Shown: positions 53,132-62,395 of the stretch, piece by piece
Position numbering within the stretch: the first letter of the stretch is position 1
Layout: each line of letters begins with the position of its first letter
Source of the DNA: Aquisalinus flavus
Lineage (GTDB): Bacteria > Pseudomonadota > Alphaproteobacteria > Caulobacterales > Parvularculaceae
Direction of reading: 5' to 3'
DNA: 64,000 bases
Assembly: GCF_022559625.1 (NCBI RefSeq)
Contig: NZ_CP042288.1
Location: forward strand, 2,614,155-2,678,154
Translations under genes and position numbers: made by a program
The notes under the pieces: generated by a model
What the model was told of the DNA's origin: nothing
Databases searched by the model: none
The model's input: only the letters and a program-made list of their open reading frames with translations

Positions 53132-54136
53132 TTATTCCCCTGCCTGAAAGTCGATGGACTGCACGAACGAAATGTCTGTCGTTCGGCGCAGATTGATGTA
53201 CGCGGAGCCATTTCCGGTCGGGACCGTCCAAAGCGTATCGTCGACAAGCTCTGCCTGCGCCGGGAGCAGGTCTGACCAATCGCGCTGCCCGATGATCCGT
53301 TCAGCCAGAAGATAGCGGGCCCCATTGCCGCCATGGCGCAGATCCTGCGCACCGAAGGGAGCCGGATCCATCAGCGCCGCAACAGTGCCGATATCGCCCG
53401 ACGACAGCGCTCCTGCGAAAGCTTCGACCACAGCCCTGGCGGACCCTGAACTATCCTGCTGTGCAGAGAACCTTATCTGCCGGACCGCATCTTCGCCCAC
53501 GATCGACCGTCTTGCCATCTCCGCGTCAGCAGACCCCGGCGCGGCGATGTTGAAGGAGGTCGGCGCGAGGCGGCCGAGGAACAGCTTCCATTTCTGGCGG
53601 CCGGCGACGGCGTTGAGCTGGCGATACACAGATGGGTGCGCCTCGGCAGCGGCGGCATCCCATGACCCGGCATAGCGGCCGGCATCATAGAGCTGGGCCG
53701 AGGTGCCCTCCCCGCGCGGCATCAGGATGAGGATCTCGCCGGCGCGGGCTGTCTCGCCAGCCGCTGCCGCCGACCCGCTGGCGACGACGACATAGCCGGC
53801 AGCGCTGGAGAAGCCCATCGCGCCACTGACATTGTCGAGGGTGACTTCATAACCGGCAAAGGGAACCGCGCCGCTGGCATTTTCGATCACGGCCTGGTCG
53901 CCGGTCTCAAGCATGTCAGGCTGGACGGCCTGACCGCTTTTCAGGCTTGTCGCGCTGATCACCGAGACTGGCGGGGAAGCTGGCTCGAAAGCTGGCTGGG
54001 AGTCTGCCGTCGCCGGGACCAACCCGATCACTGCCGCAGCGAGCGCGCCGATGGCACAATAGGTTGACCTGCCCCGTCGCTGGCTCCTCTGCGGTCCGAA
54101 AATGCGTCTTCGTCCGAATATCCGATGGCGTCGCAC
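53132..54136 (-). CDS. Exported protein of unknown function, possible NTF2-like domain
   Basis: 334 residues. A long Arg-rich N-terminus leads to a hydrophobic segment (TYCAIGALAAAVIGLVPATADSQ), likely a signal peptide with cleavage near ADS. Near 240-300 the segment ARAVVEAFAGALSSGDIGTVAALMDPAPFG resembles an NTF2/SnoaL-type start. The GTG at 54136 is well placed after GGGGGAG. It lies 130 bases after the sigma-factor stop on the same strand, and two bases before the giant exported gene. Confidence 0.75.
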   Translation of the reverse strand: MRRHRIFGRRRIFGPQRSQRRGRSTYCAIGALAAAVIGLVPATADSQPAFEPASPPVSVISATSLKSGQAVQPDMLETGDQAVIENASGAVPFAGYEVTLDNVSGAMGFSSAAGYVVVASGSAAAAGETARAGEILILMPRGEGTSAQLYDAGRYAGSWDAAAAEAHPSVYRQLNAVAGRQKWKLFLGRLAPTSFNIAAPGSADAEMARRSIVGEDAVRQIRFSAQQDSSGSARAVVEAFAGALSSGDIGTVAALMDPAPFGAQDLRHGGNGARYLLAERIIGQRDWSDLLPAQAELVDDTLWTVPTGNGSAYINLRRTTDISFVQSIDFQAGE

Positions 54137-54266
54137 AGCTCTCTCCCCCTTGCAAAGATTGGCGTCTGCTAGGGAAAGCGCGAAAGCCGGACCAAACGGT
54201 TCAAACTTTTTTAATTTTTTTCACACAGGAGGACTCAGGTCGCGGATTCAGGCGGTTTTGGACCGT

Positions 54267-54833
54267 TCAGCTTGCCATGCCATCGCCGATGGCCTGCATC
54301 AGCCACACACGGCTCGCCTGCCAGCTGCGCTTGACCGAAGAAGCGGACAGGCCGGTGACCTCGGCAACCTCTTCCACCGACAGCCCGCCGAAATAGCGCA
54401 GCTCAACGATCTCCGCCCGCTTGGGGTCGATCGCCTGAAGTCGGCGCAAGGCTTCTTCCAGCCGCAACAGGTCGACGGCATCGCCATGGGCGCCGTGGTT
54501 GGTAATCAGGGTGACCTGGTGGTGGTGGCGCTTGCCTGCCTGTTTCTTGCGGACATGGTCGATCAGCACCCGGCGCATCATCTTTGCCGAGAGCGCCATG
54601 AAATGCGCCTTGTCGCGCATGTCGATCTGGTTGAGCTGGATCAGGCGCATGACAACCTCGTTCACGAGGTCGCCGGTCGACAGCGAAACCCGCCCCTCGC
54701 GCCGCAGCAGGGCCGCGGATACGCGCCGCAAGTCGTTGTAAAAACGCGCAAAAAGGGCGTCCCGGGCGGTGTCGCTTCCGGCCCGCCAGGAGTCGAACAA
54801 ATCGCGTGTTTCAAAATCGGTCTCGATGCGCAC
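54267..54833 (-). CDS. ECF sigma factor, TIGR02999/ECF43-like, with STGD in place of DAED
   Basis: 188 residues from GTG 54833. Region 2 reads LFDSWRAGSDTARDALFARFYNDLRRVSAALLRREGRVSLSTGDLVNEVVMRLI; RDKAHFMALSAKMMRRVLIDHVRKKQAGKR is the TIGR02999-type region 2.3/2.4. Region 4 is ALRRLQAIDPKRAEIVELRYFGGLSVEEVAEVTGLSASSVKRSWQASRVWLMQAI. Region 2.2 in normal ECFs has an acidic DAED that binds core RNA polymerase; here it is S52-T53-G54-D55. That loss, with Thr present, is the feature of kinase-activated ECFs such as Vibrio EcfP. The frame is open to 57350 but the rest is antisense shadow of the kinase. Start uncertain. Confidence 0.88.
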   Translation of the reverse strand: MRIETDFETRDLFDSWRAGSDTARDALFARFYNDLRRVSAALLRREGRVSLSTGDLVNEVVMRLIQLNQIDMRDKAHFMALSAKMMRRVLIDHVRKKQAGKRHHHQVTLITNHGAHGDAVDLLRLEEALRRLQAIDPKRAEIVELRYFGGLSVEEVAEVTGLSASSVKRSWQASRVWLMQAIGDGMAS

Positions 54834-54901
54834 CCCCAGCAGAGTATACAGTGTGGAAGAGAGAGCGGCTTCTGTCCAATGGAAAAAGGGCTGGATACTA
54901 T

Positions 54902-54917
54902 AACAGGATGACCTGTT
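54902..54917. promoter_or_regulatory. Inverted repeat in the sigma factor-kinase gap
   Basis: AACAGG (54902-54907) and CCTGTT (54912-54917) with 4-base spacer, in the 153-base divergent gap. Two GGATACT direct repeats (54891, 54943) flank it. It could be an operator. Nothing else was seen in the gap. Confidence 0.35.
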
Positions 54918-54986
54918 TAGCTGGCTTTTTGCGCCATTATAGGCGGATACTGAAAAACCGGGTGACGGGCGTCTGAGGGGGACTGG

Positions 54987-57362
54987 ATGGCATCGACCGA
55001 TAATGACCGTGAGGCACGCGCGCTGAAACTGTTCGAGGACTCCCTCGACATTCCCGCCGAGGAAAGGGCCGAATGGATCGTCCTGCAGGCGGGCGATGAC
55101 ATCGCCATGCGCGACCGGGCCCTGTCCCTGCTGTCCTATGAAAGCGACCGGCCGGTGCTGGGCACGGGCGGGGCGGCGGCCGATGGCGATGATGACACGC
55201 CGATGCCGGAGACGATCGGCGCCTATCGCATCACCGGGATTATCGGCCAGGGCGGCATGGGCACGGTCTTCCGCGGCCAGCGCATGAGCGGCGATTTCGA
55301 GCATGATGTCGCGATCAAGGTGATCAAGCCCAAAGTGCTGTCGGACGAGCTTGTCGAGCGATTTGCCCGCGAGCGACAGACCCTGGCACGGTTGTCTCAC
55401 CCGAATATTGCTCGGCTCTATGACGGCGGCACCACGCCGGACGGGGCCCCCTATATCATCATGGAATATATTGACGGCGTGCCGATCACCCTGTGGTGCG
55501 AGGAGGAGGAGCTGCCGCGCGACCAGCGGCTGGCCCTGTTTCTCGATGGCTGCAGCGCCGTCGCCCATGCCCACCGCAACCTTATCATTCACCGCGACAT
55601 CACCCCGTCGAACATGCTGGTGACGCGGGAGGGCGCGGTCCGTCTGATCGATTTCGGGATCGCCAAGCCGTTTACCGGCGAAGAAGAAGAGCATCTCGAA
55701 GCCTCGATCCCGAGCCTCAGCTTCACCCCCGGGTTCGCCGCGCCGGAACGACGCCGGGGCGCCATCGCCAATACGCTGAGCGACATCTTCTCTCTCGGGC
55801 GCCTGCTGGAGGCGATCGTGCCGGCAACGATGCGCGGGCCGGACCTGCAGGCGATCATCGGCAAGGCCGCTGCCCAGGACCCGGCGAGGCGCTATGCCAC
55901 CGTCGATGCGCTGATCGACGACATAAACCGCATGAAGAGCGGCCATACGGTCAGCGCCCGGCCGGCGACGAGCGGCTATCGCCTGTCGAAATATGTCACG
56001 CGCCATAAGGCCGGCGTGCTCCTCGGCACGACGGCCCTGGCCGCGCTGATCGGTGCGTTCGGGCTGACTCTGGCCCAGTATCTGCGCGCCGAAAGCGCCC
56101 TCGACAGCGCGAATGCGCGCTTCGAGCAGTCGCGCGATCTCGCCCGCACCATGGTGTTCGAGATCTATGACGACGTCGCCCTGCTCGGCGGGTCGCTGGA
56201 GGTGCGCGCCAGGATGGCGGATGTGCTCAAGGCCTATGTCGATGAACTGGCCGCGGACCGGTATGCCCCCGACGACATCCTGATGGACGTCGCCGTGCAC
56301 TATAACCGCCTGTCCGATCTGTATGGCGGCATCGGCATCGCCAATCTCGGCGACGCGGAGACCTCCTATTCGCTGCTGCGCGATGCGGAGGCCGTCCTCG
56401 ACCGGCTGCTCGAGCGCGATCCTGACAATGTCAAGACCATCGACGAACTGGTCTGGACATTGCGGCTGATGACCAATCAGGAACTGATCTACAATCTCGA
56501 TGTCGATGCCGCCCGCCGTGCCAATGACAAGGCGCGGGTGCTGGTGACACGCGGCCTGACCCTGCCTGGAGCAACCGACACGCCGCTGGCGAACCGCTTC
56601 TGGAACGTGCGCAGCGACCGGCTGAAGATCCTCGGCTACGCCAACGATCAGGCGACGGCCCTCGAAGAGGTGCGGCGCTACCGGGCCGAGCTGGCAGCCC
56701 CCGGCAATGCCGAATCCCTGAATGGCTATGACCGGAAAGTCGCCTATTTCGCCAGCCTCGAGGGTGAGACCCTGTATGAGCTGCAGCGCTATGAAGAAGC
56801 GGTGCCGCCGCTGGAAGATGCGCTCGCGATTCAGGACAGGACGCTGGCTGAGGCGCCGGACAATTATTATTATCTCGTGCAGGTCATGCGCCTGAACGGC
56901 CTCATCGCCCCGTCGGCGCGCCTGTCGGGAAACAACGACCGGAGCATCGAGGCGGCCCGCCGGGCGGTCGCGGTCGCCGAACAGATCAAGGCGCTCGACC
57001 CCGAAGATGCCAATGGCGACCATTATCTCGCGTCCCAGCTCGAACAGCTGGCCAAGTCGCTTGCCGCGACGGGCGGGGATGACGAGGCCGAAGACACGAT
57101 CGAGCGCGCCATCGCCACCCGTAGCGCCGTCGCCGGGCGTTATCCGGATGTGCTGAACCATCGCCGCGACCTGGCGCTGACCTATAAGGATGCAGGCATC
57201 GTCTATGGCCAGATCGGCAAGGCTGACCTGCAATGCAGCTATTTGCGCGAGGCCATGGCGATCATGCGGGCATTGCAGGACCAGGGCACGCTGACCGACT
57301 ATGATGAAGGCGACCGCATGGAAGAGCTGACCGCGCTGCTGGAACAGCATTGCGCGGGATAG
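54987..57362 (+). CDS. Transmembrane serine/threonine protein kinase with periplasmic repeat domain
   Basis: 791 residues. An N-terminal helical segment (1-75) resembles the acidic leaders of TIGR02999-linked kinases. Kinase domain 80-320: P-loop IIGQGGMGTVF (86-94), Lys111 in VAIKVIK, catalytic HRD (202-204), metal-binding Asn209, DFG (222-224), APE (252-254). The catalytic loop reads HRDITPSN, with Thr where Lys is usual, as in some myxobacterial-type kinases. One transmembrane helix (342-365) is followed by about 420 residues of TPR-like helices outside the membrane, a probable sensor. Strong RBS GAGGGGG. Divergent from the ECF gene, the arrangement expected for a kinase that activates it. 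Confidence 0.93.
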   Translation: MASTDNDREARALKLFEDSLDIPAEERAEWIVLQAGDDIAMRDRALSLLSYESDRPVLGTGGAAADGDDDTPMPETIGAYRITGIIGQGGMGTVFRGQRMSGDFEHDVAIKVIKPKVLSDELVERFARERQTLARLSHPNIARLYDGGTTPDGAPYIIMEYIDGVPITLWCEEEELPRDQRLALFLDGCSAVAHAHRNLIIHRDITPSNMLVTREGAVRLIDFGIAKPFTGEEEEHLEASIPSLSFTPGFAAPERRRGAIANTLSDIFSLGRLLEAIVPATMRGPDLQAIIGKAAAQDPARRYATVDALIDDINRMKSGHTVSARPATSGYRLSKYVTRHKAGVLLGTTALAALIGAFGLTLAQYLRAESALDSANARFEQSRDLARTMVFEIYDDVALLGGSLEVRARMADVLKAYVDELAADRYAPDDILMDVAVHYNRLSDLYGGIGIANLGDAETSYSLLRDAEAVLDRLLERDPDNVKTIDELVWTLRLMTNQELIYNLDVDAARRANDKARVLVTRGLTLPGATDTPLANRFWNVRSDRLKILGYANDQATALEEVRRYRAELAAPGNAESLNGYDRKVAYFASLEGETLYELQRYEEAVPPLEDALAIQDRTLAEAPDNYYYLVQVMRLNGLIAPSARLSGNNDRSIEAARRAVAVAEQIKALDPEDANGDHYLASQLEQLAKSLAATGGDDEAEDTIERAIATRSAVAGRYPDVLNHRRDLALTYKDAGIVYGQIGKADLQCSYLREAMAIMRALQDQGTLTDYDEGDRMEELTALLEQHCAG

Positions 57363-57400
57363 CAGGGTGTGGTTGGCGCGTGCCGGCGTATTTCAATTCT

Positions 57401-57515
57401 TCAAACGATTCACCGGATCGTTTGATCGGCCTGCGGCCGACCGGTCTGGCTGCTGCCGCAGAATTCTCCGCTTTTGAAAGCTACACTGTAGCTTTCAATC
57501 TGCCTTCGGCAGACC
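57401..57515. other. Cluster of short perfect hairpins downstream of tRNA-Thr
   Basis: In 115 bases: TCAAACGAT/ATCGTTTGA (57401-57425), TCGGCC/GGCCGA with loop TGC (57426-57440), TTGAAAGCTAC/GTAGCTTTCAA with loop ACT (57474-57498), and TCTGCC/GGCAGA with loop TTC (57499-57513). GGTCTG (57443-57448) and CAGACC (57510-57515) can also pair. It lies just after the tRNA on the minus strand and after the kinase stop on the plus strand. No U-tract is present. Confidence 0.6.
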
Positions 57516-57524
57516 AGCTACGAA

Positions 57525-57600
57525 TGGTGCCGCTTAGGTGACTCGAACACCTGACCCCATCATTACGAATGATGTGCTCTACCAACTGAGCTAAAGCGGC
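57525..57600 (-). tRNA. tRNA-Thr (anticodon CGT)
   Basis: 76 bases on the minus strand with encoded CCA. The acceptor stem is GCCGCTT/AAGCGGC, the anticodon stem CATCA/TGATG, the loop TTCGTAA (anticodon CGT, reading ACG) and the T-loop GTTCGAGTC. Complete cloverleaf. Confidence 0.97.
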
Positions 57601-57731
57601 CCTTCACGAGCGGCCAGAACATGGCCCGTCCGGAGCCGGTTGCATACAATTTCACAAGCCGCGGCGCAAGCCGGAAAACGAACAAGCCGCAACCCGGAAA
57701 GATAGATGGCGCGAGCCGGAAATGACCGTGG

Positions 57732-58415
57732 TCAGCCGAGCCGATCCCTGATCGCCGACAGGCTTTCGTGTTGCTCACCGGTCTCGCCGAAATTGGCCGC
57801 GTCGAGCCACGCGTCCAGTGCCGCCTTCACCCCCGGCCACTCGCAGTCTATGATGGAATACCAGTCCGTGTCGCGGTTGCGCCCTCGCCAGACATAGTCG
57901 TTGCGGAACCGGCCCTCCCGGGAAAAGCCATAGCGCAGCGCGGCGCGGCCAGACGCCGCGTTCTGGGCGTTGCACTTCCATTCGAACCGGCGATAGCCGA
58001 GATCGTCGAACAGGTGGGTGGCCATGAGATGGAAGGCCGCGGTGCCTGCCCGCGTCCTTTGCAGCGCCTGCCCGTAGAGGACGGCGCCGATTTCCGCCGA
58101 GCCCTGGTCCGGCCGCAGGCGCATATAGCTGGCCGTGCCTAGACAGGCGCCGGACGCCTCATCGACGATGACCATGGTGCGCCATTCGCCCGACGCATTC
58201 CGGGTCAGGAAGAAATCGCGCAAGGCGCCCTGTGTCGTGAACGGCCCGTGCAGGATCCAGTCCCACAGGCTTTCATTGCCCGGCCCGCACAGGGTCGCGA
58301 ACAGCGGCTCGATATGGCGGTCTGCCGCGAATGGTTCGAGCCGCACGCCATATCCTGTCAGCACCGCTTCGCCCGGCACCGGGCACGGCGTCCACTGCGA
58401 CAGGTCGCGCGCCAT
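57732..58415 (-). CDS. GNAT N-acetyltransferase (RimJ/RimL-like)
   Basis: 227 residues. The large GNAT variant with VRLEPFAADRHIEPLFATL at the start, EIGAVLYGQALQRTRAGTAAFHLMATHLF (acetyl-CoA region) and FEWKCNAQNAASGRAALRYGFSREGRFRNDYVWRGRNRDTDWYSIID, typical of RimL-like enzymes that also act on small molecules. Six bases from the pheT stop on the same strand, so it is likely in the pheST operon. Substrate unknown. Confidence 0.9.
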   Translation of the reverse strand: MARDLSQWTPCPVPGEAVLTGYGVRLEPFAADRHIEPLFATLCGPGNESLWDWILHGPFTTQGALRDFFLTRNASGEWRTMVIVDEASGACLGTASYMRLRPDQGSAEIGAVLYGQALQRTRAGTAAFHLMATHLFDDLGYRRFEWKCNAQNAASGRAALRYGFSREGRFRNDYVWRGRNRDTDWYSIIDCEWPGVKAALDAWLDAANFGETGEQHESLSAIRDRLG

Positions 58416-58421
58416 GGGGGC

Positions 58422-60824
58422 CTAACCGCGCAGGGTCGCGCCGGCCTTTTCGGCCTGGGCGATGATGCGGGCGGCGACGGCGTCTATTTCCTCGTCCGTC
58501 AGGGTACGATCCCTCGGCTGCAGGGTGACCTCGATGGCGAGCGACTTTTCCCCCTCGCCGACACCCGGCCCTTCATACACGTCGAACAGGGAGGCTGCGG
58601 CGATCAGCTTCTTGTCCGCGCCGCGCACGGCCTTCATCAAATCCTCTGCCGGCATGGCCGTCGGAACGATGAAGGCGAAGTCGCGCGAGACCGCCTGCAA
58701 GGAGGACGCATCGAGCGCCGGTTTCGTCTTGCCGCCCTTGCCCTTGGGCAGCGGGATATTGTCGAGCCGAACCTCGAAGCCGTAGACCGGGCCGTCGATA
58801 TCCATCGCCTTGAGGACGCGGGGGTGAATCTCCCCGAACTCGGCGAGCACGTTTTTCGGGCCGAGGGACAACACGCCCGAGCGGCCCGGATGATACCAGT
58901 CCGGCGCATTTGCCATGACCATGAGATTGGCGACCGGCGCGCCGGCGGCTTCGAGCGCGGCGATGGCATCGGCCTTCGCGGTGAAGACGTCAGCACGCTG
59001 AGCACCCTGCCAGTGACGGACGGGACTGGACAGGCGCACGCCGGTGGCGAGGGTCGCCTGATCCGTCGGGCCGTCGCCCGCATAGACCGGGCCGACCTCA
59101 AACAGGGCGAGGTCATCACGCCCGCGATCGGCATTGCGGCGCAGGGCAGAGATCAGGTTCGGCAGGATCGACGGGCGCATATGACCGAGGTCGGACGAAA
59201 TCGGGTTGGCGAGCACCAGATCCGGATTACTCTGTCTGCCCGAAAACAGCGCCGCCTCGGGCGCGTCGCAGAACGACCAGGTAATGCTCTCCAGATAGCC
59301 GCGCGAAGCCAGAGCGCGCTTGGCGAGGCGGACACGGTCCTGGGCCCTTGAATATTTCGGCGCCTCGACCACCGCCAGGCGCGGCAGCGGCGTCGACGGC
59401 ACCTGATCGAGACCGACGATGCGCGCGATTTCCTCGACGAGATCGGCCTTGCCCTCGATATCCGGACGGAAGCTCGGGACACTGACGGACCATGCATCTC
59501 CCGGCGCGACGCCGAAGCCGAGGGCAGTCAGGATGCGCTCCATCTCCGCCGCATCAAGATCAATGCCGGTCAGACGCTTGACCTCTGCCGGCGGGAAGGC
59601 GACGGTCTTGCTCACATCCGGCACGGCACCGGCCAGCACAACATTGCTGACCGCGCCGCCGCAGAGCTCGCGGACCATTTCCACAGCCTGCGCCAGCCCT
59701 GCGACGCAGGAGGCAGGGTCGATCCCGCGCTCATTGCGGTAACGGGCATCCGACACGATCCCTGTCTTGCGGCCGGTCCTGGCCGTCCGTACAGGATCGA
59801 AATACGCGCTCTCGATGAACACGTCCGTCGTGTCCGCCTCGACGCCGGAATACTCCCCGCCCATGATGCCGCCGAGACCGAGGACGCGGGTGTCATCGGC
59901 GATGACAGTCATGGTCGCGTCGATTTTATAGGTCTTGCCGTCAAGCGCTTCGAGGGTCTCGCCCTCCTTGCCGAGGCGGGCACGGATCACCGGGCGGATC
60001 TTCGCCGCATCGTAGACGTGCAAAGGGCGGGCACGGTCATAGGAGACATAATTGGTGATGTCGGCCAGCGCGTTGATGGGGCGCAGGCCGATGGCGCGCA
60101 GCTGGTCGCGGAGCCATTTCGGGCTCTGGCCGTTCTTGACACCGCGGACATAGACACCGGCGAAGACAGGGCAGGCATTCTCCGTACCCGGCGCGAAGTC
60201 CAGTTCGACCGAGACCGGGCTGTCATAGCCATCGCCTTGCGGTTCACCATAGGGTTTGGTGATCAGCGTGCCGAGACCAGCGGCGGCGAGGTCGCGGGCA
60301 ACACCGGCAACGCCATTCGTGTCCGGACGGTTCGGCGTGACTTCGAAATCGATGACCGGGTCGTTGACGCCCATGACCTCGGCGACCGGCTGGCCGATCT
60401 CGGCGCTTTCCGGTGCCTCGATGATGCCGTCATGGTCGTCGCCCATTTCCAGTTCGCGGGCCGAGCACATCATGCCGTTGGACTCAACGCCGCGGATCTT
60501 GGCCTTGCCCAGGGTGGCGTCGATGCCGGGCACATAAGCGCCGACCGGCGCATAGGCGACCTTGATGCCGGTGCGGGCGTTCGGGGCACCGCAGACGATC
60601 TGCTGCTCGCCGTCTTTCGTCGCCACCCGGCAGACGCGCAGCTTGTCGGCGTCCGGGTGCGGCCGGGCGTCGATGACATGGCCGATTGTGAAATCCTTCA
60701 GCCGCGCGGCGGGATCATCGACCTCTTCGACTTCCAACCCAACGCGCACCATCGCCTCGACGATCTCTTCGAGGGTTGCGTCCGTATCCAGATGTTTTTT
60801 CAGCCAGCTGAGGGTGAATTTCAT
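58422..60824 (-). CDS. pheT: Phenylalanine-tRNA ligase beta subunit
   Basis: 800 residues. MKFTLSWLKKHLDTDATLEEIVEAM is the family start. B1 tRNA-binding domain (about 40-150), B3/B4 editing domain (RPINALADITNYV), B5, the core B6/B7 domain, and the C-terminal B8 anticodon-binding domain (PAVSRDFAF region to GATLRG). Forms the alpha2-beta2 enzyme with PheS. Two bases separate it from the upstream thioesterase gene. Confidence 0.98.
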   Translation of the reverse strand: MKFTLSWLKKHLDTDATLEEIVEAMVRVGLEVEEVDDPAARLKDFTIGHVIDARPHPDADKLRVCRVATKDGEQQIVCGAPNARTGIKVAYAPVGAYVPGIDATLGKAKIRGVESNGMMCSARELEMGDDHDGIIEAPESAEIGQPVAEVMGVNDPVIDFEVTPNRPDTNGVAGVARDLAAAGLGTLITKPYGEPQGDGYDSPVSVELDFAPGTENACPVFAGVYVRGVKNGQSPKWLRDQLRAIGLRPINALADITNYVSYDRARPLHVYDAAKIRPVIRARLGKEGETLEALDGKTYKIDATMTVIADDTRVLGLGGIMGGEYSGVEADTTDVFIESAYFDPVRTARTGRKTGIVSDARYRNERGIDPASCVAGLAQAVEMVRELCGGAVSNVVLAGAVPDVSKTVAFPPAEVKRLTGIDLDAAEMERILTALGFGVAPGDAWSVSVPSFRPDIEGKADLVEEIARIVGLDQVPSTPLPRLAVVEAPKYSRAQDRVRLAKRALASRGYLESITWSFCDAPEAALFSGRQSNPDLVLANPISSDLGHMRPSILPNLISALRRNADRGRDDLALFEVGPVYAGDGPTDQATLATGVRLSSPVRHWQGAQRADVFTAKADAIAALEAAGAPVANLMVMANAPDWYHPGRSGVLSLGPKNVLAEFGEIHPRVLKAMDIDGPVYGFEVRLDNIPLPKGKGGKTKPALDASSLQAVSRDFAFIVPTAMPAEDLMKAVRGADKKLIAAASLFDVYEGPGVGEGEKSLAIEVTLQPRDRTLTDEEIDAVAARIIAQAEKAGATLRG

Positions 60825-60826
60825 GA

Positions 60827-61249
60827 CTAGTCTTCTTTATGGTCGGTATCGGGTTTGATGTCGGTGTTCTGGATCTCGGCGGGACGGCCATCCTCGCCGA
60901 GCTTGACATAGATGAAGCGGGCCTCGGTCACCTTCTCGCGGGTGCCGAGCGCATTGCGCAGCGCCCACGCCTCGACATTGACGGTGATGGAGGTGCGGCC
61001 GACACGGACGATCTCGGTATAACAGCACACGACATCGCCAACCTTGACCGGCTTGACGAAGGTCATGGAATCCACCGCCACGGTGACGACGCGCGAGCGC
61101 ACATGCTCGACCGCGTGCAGCGAGCCGGCAATATCCATCTGGCTCATCACCCAGCCGCCAAAGATATCCCCCGCCGGATTGGTATCCGCCGGCATGGTCA
61201 GCGTGCGGATAGAGAGCTTGCCCTGGGGTTCCTTCTGGTCGTCAGTCAT
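60827..61249 (-). CDS. Acyl-CoA thioesterase, YciA hotdog family
   Basis: 140 residues. LSIRTLTMPADTNPAGDIFGGWVMSQMDIAGSL has the catalytic Asp-containing hotdog motif of YciA-type acyl-CoA hydrolases; VTVAVDSMTFVKPVKVGDVVCCYTEIVRVGRTSI follows. It hydrolyses short- to medium-chain acyl-CoA. It is inserted between pheS (6-base gap) and pheT (2-base gap), so it is co-transcribed with the phenylalanyl-tRNA synthetase genes. Confidence 0.93.
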   Translation of the reverse strand: MTDDQKEPQGKLSIRTLTMPADTNPAGDIFGGWVMSQMDIAGSLHAVEHVRSRVVTVAVDSMTFVKPVKVGDVVCCYTEIVRVGRTSITVNVEAWALRNALGTREKVTEARFIYVKLGEDGRPAEIQNTDIKPDTDHKED

Positions 61250-61255
61250 TTGAGG

Positions 61256-62332
61256 TTACCTGCTAAGTCCCGTTGCGGTATTGGGCTGGTCGAGCGGGTC
61301 GAAGCCGTAATGTTCCAGCCAGCGCGCGTCCGACGCGAACATGTCGCGCAAATCGGGGATGCCGTATTTCAGCATGGCGAGGCGGTCGACGCCCATGCCG
61401 AAGGCGAAGCCCTGATATTCGTCCGGGTCGAGACCGCAGGCGCGCAGCACATTCGGGTGGACCATGCCGCAGCCCAGAATCTCCATCCACTTCTCGCCCT
61501 GGCCGATGCGCAGCTCGCCGCCTACACGCTCGTACCCCACATCCATCTCGGCGGAAGGCTCCGTGAACGGAAAATGGTGCGGACGCAGGCGGGTCGTCAC
61601 CTCGTCGATCTCGAAGAACGCCTTGATGAAGGCTTCCAGCGTGCCTTTCAGATGACCCATATGGGTCTCCCTGTCGATCACCAGCCCCTCGACCTGGTGG
61701 AACATCGGGGTGTGGGTCTGGTCTGAATCGCAGCGATAGACGCGGCCAGGCACGATTATGCGCAGCGGCGGCTTCTCTGTCATCATGGTACGGATCTGTA
61801 CTGGCGACGTATGCGTGCGCAACAGCTTGCGGCTGCCGTCTTCCTTTTCATTGAAGAAGAAAGTGTCGTGGGTCTCCCGCGCCGGGTGGTCTGGCGGGAA
61901 GTTCAGCGCGGTGAAGTTATGGAAATCATCCTCGATCTCCGGGCCTTCGCGGATCTCGAAGCCCATATCGGCGAAGATCGCGGCCATCTCCTCGAACACC
62001 TGCGTGACAGGATGGATCTTGCCCTTCGCCTCGGGGCGGACCGGCAGGGTGATGTCGACTTTCTCCGACGCGAGGCGCGCTTCCAGCGCCGCCTCTTCCA
62101 GCATCGCCTTGCGCGCCGCGATCGCCTCGCCGATGCGCCCCTTCAGCCCGTTCAGGGCCGGGCCCATTTCCTGGCGCTCTTCCGGGCTCATCCTGCCCAG
62201 CGTCTTCATCCGCTCACTGACGACCCCCTTCTTGCCAAGGGCATGGACGCGCACGTCGTCCAGCGCGGCTTCCGTTTCAGCAGCGGCGATCCTGTCGCTC
62301 AAGTCTTTTTCGAGTTGGTCTAGGTCGGACAT
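61256..62332 (-). CDS. pheS: Phenylalanine-tRNA ligase alpha subunit
   Basis: 358 residues, class II aminoacyl-tRNA synthetase. An N-terminal coiled coil (about 1-90) is followed by the catalytic core: motif 2 [12 protein letters not shown] and [26 protein letters not shown], and motif 3 [22 protein letters not shown] terminator-like hairpin lies 30 bases upstream. Confidence 0.98.
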   Translation of the reverse strand: MSDLDQLEKDLSDRIAAAETEAALDDVRVHALGKKGVVSERMKTLGRMSPEERQEMGPALNGLKGRIGEAIAARKAMLEEAALEARLASEKVDITLPVRPEAKGKIHPVTQVFEEMAAIFADMGFEIREGPEIEDDFHNFTALNFPPDHPARETHDTFFFNEKEDGSRKLLRTHTSPVQIRTMMTEKPPLRIIVPGRVYRCDSDQTHTPMFHQVEGLVIDRETHMGHLKGTLEAFIKAFFEIDEVTTRLRPHHFPFTEPSAEMDVGYERVGGELRIGQGEKWMEILGCGMVHPNVLRACGLDPDEYQGFAFGMGVDRLAMLKYGIPDLRDMFASDARWLEHYGFDPLDQPNTATGLSR

Positions 62333-62360
62333 GGGTCAGGTCTTCTCGGGATCGGGATAA

Positions 62361-62395
62361 TAAAAAAGGCGCTATCAAAGGACTGATAGCGCCTT
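62361..62395 (-). terminator. Terminator/attenuator between rplT and pheS
   Basis: Perfect 11-bp stem AAGGCGCTATC (62366-62376) with GATAGCGCCTT (62385-62395), 8-base loop, followed on the minus strand by TTTTTTA. It is 29 bases upstream of pheS. A second, imperfect hairpin (62415-62441) lies before it. Confidence 0.9.

Noticed and set aside
54834..57350. A very long minus-strand frame extending the sigma-factor gene upstream
   Set aside because: It is the antisense shadow of the kinase gene on the plus strand; its translation is low-complexity Arg/Ile/Asp-rich and matches no family, while the kinase frame has full motifs.
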